DNA of 64,000 nucleotides, from positions 1 to 64,000 of the forward strand of contig JAAFJE010000002.1 of the NCBI GenBank assembly GCA_013298025.1, written 5' to 3'. The DNA is from Cytophagales bacterium. GTDB lineage: Bacteria; Bacteroidota; Bacteroidia; Cytophagales; Spirosomataceae. Made by a program: the position numbers and the translations under genes. Of the stretch, positions 1 through 7,025 are shown one piece after another; position 1 is the stretch's first letter, and each line of letters opens with the position of its first letter. Below the pieces are notes generated by a model. It was not told the origin of the DNA. It worked only from the letters and a program-made list of their open reading frames with translations, and made no database searches.

Positions 1-354
1 TAAGAAAATTCCTTTGCTAAAATTCGTGTCCAACTCCAAAAAACGTAATTTCCCCAACAATTTGCAACATCACTTTCCCAAAAATCGCTTCCGATTGCAC
101 TCCATCTCCAAATGCCTGAGAAAACCACTTTTCGTGTCCTGCGAGAAAATGCTTTTGCTACAAGTTTGTATCAATTCGCCAGTTTTGCTACACTTCCCTC
201 CATGTCAAATCAAAAACCAACTTCGTTTCTTGTAGCAAATTTTCTTTCGTCCGTCAGGTTTCTCACAAGCTTGCACATAACGATTGTGCAACCGCCAAAA
301 TACAGAGATATACCTGAATTATGGCGGATATATCGCCTTTGTCGGTTTGTATTT
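1..354. other. No convincing gene at left edge
   Basis: Open frames on the plus strand here have no recognisable protein character and look like chance. The only structure seen is a short perfect hairpin at 271-291 (arms TTGCACA and TGTGCAA, 7-base loop). Together with the AACGC/GCGTT inverted repeat at 375-394 it resembles the debris found between small gene cassettes. Confidence 0.5.
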
Positions 355-784
355 TTAGATTTTATTCGTACACCAACGCTTATGGTAGTGCGTTTTTAAA
401 GTGTTATGCTCAAGTTTAAATGTCCGCCCAAACCAACTTGAATTATTCTCATGAGCGTCGAATGTCCGAAACATTATTTTCAATTCTTGAAATACAAGTT
501 CAATTTCTTGTTTTGGTGTCTTTTGAGTTTTCTTTTGAAAACCATTTACAGGCATCACAAGTTTTCTTTTGTCAAAAAAACTGAATACTCTATAAATCTC
601 TGAACCAACTTCTACACGAACGTCATACAGTCCTGTTGAACCTGTAATATGCTTGAAATATTTTTCAGGGATTCTTTCAAGTGTCGCTATTAATTGCAAT
701 GTCCAATTGAACTTCTTTTTTACTTCTGATTTGAGTCCTTCGTAAAAGCTCAAAAATAGTCTTCAAAATAAAATTTTCTTGCAT
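355..784 (-). pseudogene. RelE/HigB-type toxin (Gp49-like, DUF891), probably frameshifted
   Basis: The central part reads as a Gp49-like/HigB mRNA-interferase toxin: a KHITGSTGLYDVRVEVGS stretch, an IYRVFSFFDKRKLV strand and the family signature NGFQKKTQKTPKQEIEL. The main open frame (355-753) can only start at a TTG inside the first helix. An ATG at 784 opens a second frame (MQENFILKTIF) that would supply the missing N-terminus if one base were changed near the T run at about 747-752, so a frameshift is likely. After KQEIEL the protein does not continue like the family but runs into about 45 residues of unrelated tail. No antitoxin gene follows. The gene therefore looks inactive, a decayed half of a type II toxin-antitoxin pair. 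A sequencing error in the T run is the alternative for the 5' end. Confidence 0.6.
375..394. repeat. Short inverted repeat AACGC/GCGTT at the toxin 3' end
   Basis: Arms AACGC (375-379) and GCGTT (390-394) flank a 10-base loop at the end of the toxin reading frame. The same AACGC/GCGTT core occurs in the longer inverted repeat at 4221-4266 just after another minus-strand gene. This suggests a shared cassette-end element, but the present copy is too short to call an attC site. Confidence 0.35.
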
Positions 785-906
785 TCATATAGAACTTTTA
801 TCAAAACAAAGATATCTAATTAAGTAATAATATAAAACTATTTCTCGATTTTTTTGTCGGTTTTATTTTGAGGTTTACTGCTATTGCTACCAACGGAAAA
901 ATATTT

Positions 907-946
907 GCGTAAGGCGGGATTTAATAGCACTTTCCTTGCCCTACGC
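907..946. repeat. Imperfect inverted repeat (40 bp)
   Basis: Arms GCGTAAGGC (907-915) and GCCCTACGC (938-946) pair at 8 of 9 positions around a 22-base loop. It lies in the gene-free stretch between the toxin remnant and the Rpn-type nuclease gene. No T-tract follows, so it is more likely a cassette-border or recombination-related structure than a terminator. Confidence 0.4.
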
Positions 947-1018
947 ACAATGTTTATAGAAAACACAAAAGCCCAAAATCAGCACATTAGCCCGCTTTTT
1001 GCAAACATAATGTTGTCA

Positions 1019-1834
1019 TCAGTTTTTCTTTATTTCGTTGCGTAATTGTTCTATGTGCTCAAACGCTAATTCTGTCATCTGCATAATAAAAGCATTGGTT
1101 GAACCTGCCAAAATCATTCTTTTTGCAATCTCCGTTCGTTCTTCTTCACGTTCAAGGATAATAACTTTACGTTTAGAAGCCTCAATTTTGGCTTGCTCCC
1201 ACTCATCAGGGCTAATATTTTCATAACTCACTATTTCCGTAGCACGTTTTACACCTTCATTTTGGGTATTGATTTTTGGATTTTCGGGATTATGGATACT
1301 TTCATAAATTAAATCTAACCAATCTCTATAATTGTTAGGTGTATCTTGTCCTTTATAGTTGGGGTTGAGATAAATGAGTTGATGATTGAAAATACTTCGT
1401 TCTATACCCTTCAAATTTTTGGGGTTAAGGTTAGAAATTAGCACTTCATCTTTATAAAGTTCTTTGGTTTTTACGTGAACTTTGTAGGGGGCTGTCATCA
1501 CAACGATTGTATAAACCGTTTTTTCCACAGAATAATCCTCTGAACTTCTTTGCTGTTCTGTAATGGCTTGTAAATGATAGTGTAGAAATCTATCAAAGTT
1601 ATGGTCATACTCCACCTTTTGGATTTCTATCACAATCCTACGTTTTATGTCTTCTGCAAAAATATCATATTTGAAAGCAATATTGCCCAATTTGGGCTGA
1701 AAAGCCTTTTCAGTTTCTATTTTTGCTGGTTCAACCTCGATACCAATAATGTCTTTCACAAAAGCCTTAAAAACGATTTCGTCTGTAAAGACTTTTTTGA
1801 AAAAAACTTCGTTGTCTAAACGGGCAAGTATCAT
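1019..1834 (-). CDS. Rpn family recombination-promoting nuclease / PD-(D/E)XK transposase-like protein
   Basis: 271 aa. The N-terminal half carries the PD-(D/E)XK core typical of Rpn/PDDEXK_2 proteins: Asp57 in KYDIF, then Glu70-Ile-Gln72 in VIEIQ, followed by the DRFLHYH helix. The C-terminus has the usual short helical tail (GSTNAFIMQMTELAFEHIEQL). Rpn proteins are metal-dependent DNA endonucleases that stimulate RecA-independent recombination and are often annotated as transposases; some act as phage defence nucleases with internal short products. The length is near the family norm (about 280-300 aa). The gene stands alone, on the same strand as the recombinase and SSB genes upstream, which fits a mobile-element setting. 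The function in this organism is inferred from family only. Confidence 0.8.
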   Translation of the reverse strand: MILARLDNEVFFKKVFTDEIVFKAFVKDIIGIEVEPAKIETEKAFQPKLGNIAFKYDIFAEDIKRRIVIEIQKVEYDHNFDRFLHYHLQAITEQQRSSEDYSVEKTVYTIVVMTAPYKVHVKTKELYKDEVLISNLNPKNLKGIERSIFNHQLIYLNPNYKGQDTPNNYRDWLDLIYESIHNPENPKINTQNEGVKRATEIVSYENISPDEWEQAKIEASKRKVIILEREEERTEIAKRMILAGSTNAFIMQMTELAFEHIEQLRNEIKKN

Positions 1835-1999
1835 ACGATTAGTTTTTTCACAAAGTTAATCATTTGTCTAAGAGTTTTTTACACCGTTGTAATATTTGCT
1901 AAAAGCAACATAAAACTACAATGAAAAAGGGTTGTTTTCATAATTTTCCCTTGTTTGTTTTTTAAAATTGATGACGACAATGTATGTATCTAAACACTG

Positions 2000-3625
2000 C
2001 TAAATATCCAAATTTTCAATCGGACTTTTTATTTGGTCTATGCCTCTGGTGGTAATATGTGTATAAATCTCCGTAGTTTTTGAACTTTCATGCCCTAGTA
2101 AATGCTGAATGTAACGCAAATCTGTGCCGTTTTCCAACAAATGGGTAGCAAAACTGTGTCGTAAAGTGTGTACGCTTACGTTTTTCTGAATCCCTGCTTT
2201 CAAAACGGCTGCCTTAAATACGTTCTGGATGCTCCTCGCCGCATATTGCTCTCCTGTTTGTCCTTCAAACAACCATTCTTTGGGCCGGTATTCCTTAAAA
2301 TACAGCCGTAAAATGTCTAAGGTCTTTTGCGACAAAAGAGTATATCGGTCTTTCTTTCCTTTCGATTGCTCTACTCGAATCTGCATTCTTTTAGAGTCTA
2401 TATCCTTGATTTTCAACGATACAACTTCTCCTATTCTCAAACCTGCCGAGTATATGACCATCAAAATAGCTCGATGTTTTAGGTTGTCAACGCTCCTAAG
2501 CAATCGCCCTACTTCTTCCGTGCTGAGTACGCTGGGAAGGGTCTTTTCTTTGTTGGGTCTTTCGATAAAATAAAACTTTCGCTGTCCCCCAAGTACTCGC
2601 TCGTAATAAAATTTGATGGCATTGATGGATTGATTTTGATACGAACTGGACACTTTTCGCTCGATGACCAAAAACCTTAAAAACTTGACAATCATGGTTT
2701 CGTCGATTTTATCAATATCGTGCGTTGGATAATAATTGATAAATTCTTCAAATAATCCTACATATAGCTTGAGGGTTCGCTCGCTGTACCGTAACTCAAT
2801 TAGTTTCAATTTATATTCGTCTGGACAATAACGAAAGTTCGCCATCGTGTGTGGATTCGCCCTTTCAATCCTTTTTTGTGTACTTGGTTCTTCTTCCTCA
2901 AAAACCATCGTAAGCGACAAAGCCTCAATTTGTTGCTTGAGCGTTGCTAAGGTTTGCTCAGAATAGGCTACTGTCCACCATTTATTTTTGCTATCCCAAA
3001 AATTATAAGGTAGTTTTTTAATGAAATTTGCCAGAGTTGGGATATAGCCAAATATAATTTTCAAACGTTTGGCTTGGGTTTTCTGTACAAAAACTTCATT
3101 TTTTTCTATTTTTTTATGGTTTATCGAAACTTTAGGCTGAATGTCTATAGCTTCGTGCATTTCTATCTTTTCAAGTCTTGCACCGAAGTAATTCTTTAAA
3201 ATTTCTACATTTCCCGGATAATTGGGTATCCGCCAACACCGTTGATGTTTTTCCCATTTACTATATCTTAATTGCTTCAAAAACTTGGTATCAGCCTCAT
3301 TTGACGGAAGTCTCAAAATGATAGCTCGTCCAACTACCTCAAGGTATATCTTGTTTTTGTTATATTTCTGAACAGGTACGACTGATTCTACTGTCGGTTG
3401 TGCCGCCGTTGGTCGTTTTAATTGGTCTATTTCTTTCGATAAATTGGGGTAAAGAATTTTGAGCTTCTGAAAACTTGTTTCGGTTTGAGGCAAATGCCAA
3501 GCCCTAAGTCTTTTACTCCATCGTGCATCGGGAATTTCTTTTATTTGTGCCGCAATAACTTGATTATAAGGAAAATCAACCATAATGCGTGCTTCGTCTA
3601 GGTGTGTAATTAATGAAACTTTCAT
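2000..3625 (-). CDS. IntI-like tyrosine recombinase with three N-terminal HARP-like modules
   Basis: 541 aa. The C-terminal half is a complete tyrosine recombinase: SAM-like core-binding domain around residues 280-370 (close in pattern to IntI/Phage_int_SAM_4: YSERTLKLY, SSSYQNQSINAIKFYYERVLG), Arg397 in GLRIGE, Lys near 422, His486-x-x-Arg489 in HTLRHSFATHLLE, His512 in LLGH and Tyr521 in EIYTH. The tail TTRGIDQIKSPIENL resembles the RSPLD tail of integron integrases, but the extra insertion that marks true IntI between the second and third catalytic boxes is absent. The N-terminal 250 residues contain about three copies of a ~60-residue unit with the pattern YN..IA..IK.IP..RW......W..P, reminiscent of HARP motifs. 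An ssb gene lies 83 bp upstream on the same strand. Strand exchange activity is inferred; the site it acts on is unknown. Confidence 0.85.
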   Translation of the reverse strand: MKVSLITHLDEARIMVDFPYNQVIAAQIKEIPDARWSKRLRAWHLPQTETSFQKLKILYPNLSKEIDQLKRPTAAQPTVESVVPVQKYNKNKIYLEVVGRAIILRLPSNEADTKFLKQLRYSKWEKHQRCWRIPNYPGNVEILKNYFGARLEKIEMHEAIDIQPKVSINHKKIEKNEVFVQKTQAKRLKIIFGYIPTLANFIKKLPYNFWDSKNKWWTVAYSEQTLATLKQQIEALSLTMVFEEEEPSTQKRIERANPHTMANFRYCPDEYKLKLIELRYSERTLKLYVGLFEEFINYYPTHDIDKIDETMIVKFLRFLVIERKVSSSYQNQSINAIKFYYERVLGGQRKFYFIERPNKEKTLPSVLSTEEVGRLLRSVDNLKHRAILMVIYSAGLRIGEVVSLKIKDIDSKRMQIRVEQSKGKKDRYTLLSQKTLDILRLYFKEYRPKEWLFEGQTGEQYAARSIQNVFKAAVLKAGIQKNVSVHTLRHSFATHLLENGTDLRYIQHLLGHESSKTTEIYTHITTRGIDQIKSPIENLDI

Positions 3626-3708
3626 GTTATACTGATAAATGGCGGTTATACATCCTTATTGAGTTGAATAATGTACATTCGTATATAAAATAGCACCAAT
3701 GTATAATT

Positions 3709-4056
3709 TCACTCGTCTTTTTTGGACGCTTTGTCAAGCATGATAAAACTCTCGCCAATAATTTCAGTTACATATTTTTTTTGTCCATTTGCATCGTCGT
3801 AGGTTCGATATTGTAATTTACCTTCAAGATAAATCGCCATTCCTTTGCGGAGATATTTTTCGGCAAGTTCTGCCAAAACTCTCCACAATACTACGTTGTG
3901 CCATTCTGTTTTGCTATGTTTATTTCCTTGACTATCACGGTATGTTTCGGTGGTAGCAAGTGTAAGTTTTGCCACAATCCAATCGCCCTGCAAGCGTTGA
4001 ACATCGGGGTCTTTTCCTAAATTACCGATAAGGGTTACTTTGTTGAGGCTTTTCAT
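3709..4056 (-). CDS. ssb: Single-stranded DNA-binding protein (short accessory copy)
   Basis: 115 aa OB-fold SSB. Diagnostic segments are MKSLNKVTLIGNLGKDPDV at the N-terminus, the THSKTEWHNV-type strand (here SKTEWHNVVLW), and the EGKLQYRTYDDANGQKKYVTEI strand. The acidic-Pro tail of a housekeeping SSB (ending DDDLPF), which recruits repair enzymes, is missing; the protein ends in KKDE. This suggests an accessory SSB of a mobile element rather than the replication copy. It is transcribed toward the recombinase gene 83 bp downstream, and the two probably form one unit acting on single-stranded recombination or transfer intermediates. Confidence 0.9.
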   Translation of the reverse strand: MKSLNKVTLIGNLGKDPDVQRLQGDWIVAKLTLATTETYRDSQGNKHSKTEWHNVVLWRVLAELAEKYLRKGMAIYLEGKLQYRTYDDANGQKKYVTEIIGESFIMLDKASKKDE

Positions 4057-4220
4057 AAGGTGTAAGTGTTGAACAAATGATAAAAAGTGTAATCGAACTC
4101 TCTAAAACTACTATACTATAGGACGATTGTTTTAGGCTTTTGTCACGTTTTTTGTATAAAATAACTGAAAGGTTGAGTGGTTTTAAGAATTAATTAGCAA
4201 TCCTGTGTTTCTATTTTGCA

Positions 4221-4266
4221 AGCCAACGCTAACAGAAACAACATACTGCTGGTGCTGGCGTTAGGT
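4221..4266 (-). repeat. attC-like inverted repeat after the HigA-like gene
   Basis: Read on the minus strand the site begins ACCTAAC (a match to the RYYYAAC box of integron attC sites) and ends GCGTTGGCT. CCTAACGC pairs with GCGTTGG with one bulged T, leaving roughly 30 bases between. It sits 6 bases after the stop of the preceding minus-strand gene, the position an attC site takes in a gene cassette. The 3' box (GTTGGCT) departs from GTTRRRY at one base. The site is suggestive, not proven. Confidence 0.4.
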
Positions 4267-4271
4267 TTAAT

Positions 4272-4832
4272 CTATGCAAGCACTAAATCATCACCCGTAA
4301 AACTAATTTCTGATTTACCCAATTGTTTTAACGCTTTTTTTACTTTTATTTGGTCTTCTTTAGATAGGTAAACAGGAACTAACTTTGTTAATTCTATCTT
4401 AAATACACGGTTGATAATGACCAAATCTTTCAATGTAAAAGGTTTAATTCCATTCATTAGTTCTGATATATGCGTTTTGCTTCTATGACCTAAAAGTAAC
4501 GCCAAATCTTCCTGAGTTAAATCTAATGCTTTAAGTTTCGCCCGTATTTCTCGTTTTCTTTGGTCAATGAACAATCGCTCTGCTTCTGCTGTGCGTTCAG
4601 CGTTATCACTCTCCAAAACTTTTTCGTTTGAAATTTTTTCTACATTACTCCATTCAGACTTTTCGTACTCTTCTACTAAGTCTCGAAGCTTTAATCTTAA
4701 ACTTTTAAAATGAGCATTTTCTTTTGATAGCAATCTTAGTTTTCTGTCGGCTATCAAAGCTCTTTCATAGTCCAATTCATTTGTGATTGAACCACTTTCA
4801 ACTAATTTTTCTATGTCAAAATCCGTTTTCAT
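4272..4832 (-). CDS. HigA-like antitoxin / XRE-family regulator, toxin partner not found
   Basis: 186 aa. Residues about 18-60 (NELDYERALIADRKLRLL, then a helix with EEYEKSEW) resemble the N-terminal acidic helix of HigA antitoxins. Residues about 100-150 form an XRE helix-turn-helix (KALDLTQEDLALLLGHRSKTHISELMNG) and the end is basic and beta-rich. HigA proteins neutralise a HigB mRNA interferase and repress their own operon. Upstream, where higB would normally sit, there is no toxin frame; the decayed toxin at 355-784 is 3.5 kb away in the same orientation. The gene may be an orphan antitoxin kept for anti-toxin protection, or a stand-alone regulator. An attC-like inverted repeat follows at once. 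Confidence 0.7.
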   Translation of the reverse strand: MKTDFDIEKLVESGSITNELDYERALIADRKLRLLSKENAHFKSLRLKLRDLVEEYEKSEWSNVEKISNEKVLESDNAERTAEAERLFIDQRKREIRAKLKALDLTQEDLALLLGHRSKTHISELMNGIKPFTLKDLVIINRVFKIELTKLVPVYLSKEDQIKVKKALKQLGKSEISFTGDDLVLA

Positions 4833-5261
4833 TTTATATGCTTTTAAGCTTGTTAATGTCTTTTGAGTTCAATAGTAGGTTTTTCTAATGAGCTCTCACG
4901 ATATGTTATGGTAGTGGTAAAGGAGAATCTCGGTGTGCAGATGAGAACTACAATCGTTGCATATATCGCCAATAGCCATTTTTTTATACGGCTTCGCCGC
5001 CGTCAGTAACAGTATTGCTGTTGCAGACCTCAATAACGACCTTTAATTGTTTAGGCAAATACTTTGCTTTTGCTTTCACAAGAAAAACAACGAATATCCA
5101 AAAATATCTAAACACCTTCATATATCCAAATTTTCGTTGGGGCTTTTTTAAGGCTATTTTGGTGGCTGAGTTGAATTATGAGTGAATTTTTTTAATCTTC
5201 AAATATGTATAAATCAATCAGCTAAATTTATTTTTTTGATTTATGAAAAAAATATAATTAT

Positions 5262-5384
5262 ATGAAAATCAAAGCACTAATCACCATTCTACATTAGCCT
5301 TTACAAATCAAGGAAGTTTTATTAGACTATTTTGAAGCTTTTAAGCATATTTTTTTAGAAAAAAAGGAATCAAAAAACGAATAA
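5262..5384 (+). pseudogene. Possible short coding remnant with an in-frame stop
   Basis: An ATG at 5262 opens 11 codons, hits TAG at 5295, and the same frame then continues for 27 codons (QIKEVLLDYFEAFKHIFLEK) to a TAA at 5382. The second part faintly recalls the N-terminus of small IS transposases, but the match is by eye only. It may be chance in AT-rich DNA. Confidence 0.2.
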
Positions 5385-5417
5385 GTATATACGCTTGTTC
5401 GTTTTTCGATTCCTTTT
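5361..5417 (-). terminator. Hairpin terminator after the YiaAB gene
   Basis: AAAAAGGAATC (5361-5371) pairs with GATTCCTTTT (5408-5417), extended inside by CGAA/TTCG and A/T runs. Read on the minus strand the hairpin is followed by a T-rich tract, placing an intrinsic terminator about 40 bp after the stop of the membrane-protein gene. Confidence 0.65.
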
Positions 5418-5456
5418 CGTTATTTGTCAAATCTAAATACACAGACAGTTGCTAGT

Positions 5457-5846
5457 TTACTCAGACTCTAAATTGTCTCGGGTATTTTTTTGTACCGTGA
5501 TGGCAGCAAAAAGCGATAATAAAAAAGCAAAGGCGTAAAACCCTTTTTCGCTTGGCAACAAAGTGGCGTTCCACAAGCCGACTGTCAGTAGTAAAATAGA
5601 TAAAATTGTACAAAACCAACAAAGACCATAGTAAATGTCGGTTATTTTGATGCCTTCTAGTTTATCTCTCACACTTTTTTGAAGCGAAATAACCGAAAAT
5701 AGCCCAAACATCAATACGGTGAAATAAAAGCCTTTTTCGTTGAGTTGCATCTCTGCCCTCCAAAGTCCAATCAAATATCCTAAAATGCCAGCACCTAATG
5801 CTACCCAAGAAGCTCCAATAAATGCTGCGGATGTTTTTTTTGCCAT
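5457..5846 (-). CDS. YiaAB-family inner membrane protein
   Basis: 129 aa with four predicted membrane helices arranged as two copies of the YiaA/B two-helix unit: first copy [21 protein letters not shown] then SLQKSVRD, second copy [21 protein letters not shown] then TVQKNTRD. The repeated NEKGFY and QKxxRD motifs are diagnostic. The biochemical role of the family is unknown; E. coli YiaA/YiaB have been linked to envelope stress and carbon limitation. It is transcribed alone, with its own downstream terminator. Confidence 0.85.
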   Translation of the reverse strand: MAKKTSAAFIGASWVALGAGILGYLIGLWRAEMQLNEKGFYFTVLMFGLFSVISLQKSVRDKLEGIKITDIYYGLCWFCTILSILLLTVGLWNATLLPSEKGFYAFAFLLSLFAAITVQKNTRDNLESE

Positions 5847-6043
5847 AGTTATGTTTTGTTTGTTATTCTCTTTGAAGTTACGCTTTTTTGCGATTGTATC
5901 AAGTATTCCTGCACTGTTTTATGTACTTTAGTATTTCAACGTTGTCGATACTAATGTAAAATTGTGAATGGTCAGCTATAAATTAGTATTTTGATTTTCA
6001 TGAAGTTACATTTTTTTAATCATGTTTAAATTTGTCTAAATAC

Positions 6044-6565
6044 TCAACTTGGTAGTTTTCGTACAAATTTTTTATCAATAAATACTGTTGCAAAACAACC
6101 CAAACTCTCAATTGCTAATTTTAATTGAGGTCTATCGGCATTCGACAACAAACGGCCTTTCATGCCGATAAAATGCCCTTCCATGATTTCTACTTCTTCA
6201 CCGCTGTAAAAATCGCCCTGCTCTATGTTTACGGGTTCTATATAGCTGCATAGCCTCCTCACTCGTTCGATTTCATCTTCTGTCAATACACATATTTTAC
6301 CCGCAATAGATACGTATTTTACCAGTCCTTCTACTTGAAAGACTTTGCCTCGGTATTTTTCTTCTGTTTTTACAAAAATATAGCTATTGAACAAGGGTAT
6401 CTCTACCCATTTTTTCCTGTCGTGCCAACAACGAAGCTGTCGCTGCAAGGGTAAAAAATGTTCTATGGCATTGGCACTCAAACGTTTGCTTATTTGCTTC
6501 TCTTGTTTAGGTCTAGTCGTCAAAACATACCATTGAGGATTTTTTTTGGGTAGCGTTTGCATCAT
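6044..6565 (-). CDS. NusG/RfaH-like antiterminator of the UpxY type, solitary
   Basis: 173 aa. The NGN domain occupies residues about 10-110: WYVLTTRPKQEKQISKRL, an IEHFLPLQRQLRCWHDRKKWVEIPLFNSYIFV core, and VEGLVKYVSIAGK. The C-terminal part (EEVEIMEGHFIGMKGRLL) is a KOW-like domain. Bacteroidota UpxY proteins bind RNA polymerase and let it read through early terminators in long surface-polysaccharide operons, and usually head such an operon. Here the next gene downstream is the unrelated YiaAB membrane protein about 200 bp away and no glycan genes are near, so this copy either acts at a distance or has lost its operon. The paired UpxZ inhibitor is not recognisable. Confidence 0.85.
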   Translation of the reverse strand: MMQTLPKKNPQWYVLTTRPKQEKQISKRLSANAIEHFLPLQRQLRCWHDRKKWVEIPLFNSYIFVKTEEKYRGKVFQVEGLVKYVSIAGKICVLTEDEIERVRRLCSYIEPVNIEQGDFYSGEEVEIMEGHFIGMKGRLLSNADRPQLKLAIESLGCFATVFIDKKFVRKLPS

Positions 6566-6961
6566 TTTTAGGTCTTGATTGTAGGTAAATGTGGTAACAG
6601 GTAAATGACTTGTGCGATGTACTGACTATTAACGTAAAAAGTATCGTTTTATTTTATGAAAAAACATATTCTTCAACAAAACTACATTACATTCAAATAT
6701 AACTATCTATGCAAAATATTTCCAAATGCCTTGTAAAGCATTTGTTTACTAATAAAATGCCTCCAACAACGATGATGCCTCTCTTACAAGACCACATACG
6801 CCAACGAAATACACTAACTCTCTTTACTATACGCAAAGAAATACCATTCTTTATTTTGGAAGCAAAACAAAGAAAGAGGTAAAACGGCAATAATCTGGAA
6901 GCAATAGTAAAAAATAAGCTGTTGCGAAGCAATAATTTTTTAGTTTAATGAGTAAACGGTC
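6566..6961. other. About 400 bp without a supported gene
   Basis: A 57-codon plus-strand frame at 6709-6882 (MQNISKCLVKHLF start) and an opposing minus-strand frame both exist, but neither shows family character or a convincing start signal. No clear promoter or repeat is visible. Confidence 0.35.
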
Positions 6962-7001
6962 AAAAAACATCGCCTGTCCAAGATTAATGACTTGAACAGG
7001 C
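6962..7001 (-). terminator. Terminator after the AlbA_2/HATPase gene
   Basis: GCCTGTCCAAG (6972-6982) pairs with CTTGAACAGGC (6991-7001), one mismatch. On the minus strand the stem is followed by GATGTTTTTTG, a T tract, about 25 bp after the stop codon at 7026. Confidence 0.7.
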
Positions 7002-7025
7002 TGTAGTATTGGGCACAATTATTCA

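Larger units (their letters stand above)
4833..5456. other. 624-bp gene-poor stretch with cassette-border debris
   Basis: No intact gene is seen. The stretch contains a small hairpin near 5024-5038 (AACAG/CTGTT), a possible 5262-5384 coding remnant with an in-frame stop, and a strong hairpin at 5361-5417. It marks the right edge of the cassette-like accessory region. Confidence 0.5.

Noticed and set aside
14-399. Two overlapping plus-strand frames at the left edge (73 and 95 codons)
   Set aside because: No family character, cysteine/phenylalanine-rich composition typical of reading non-coding DNA, and overlap with the toxin remnant on the other strand.
2000-3625. Calling the recombinase a true integron integrase (IntI)
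   Set aside because: The IntI-specific insertion between catalytic boxes II and III is absent, so only IntI-like is stated.
6693-6932. 79-codon minus-strand frame and opposing 57-codon plus-strand frame (6709-6882)
   Set aside because: Both lack a start signal and recognisable pattern, and they exclude each other. Left as an unassigned stretch.
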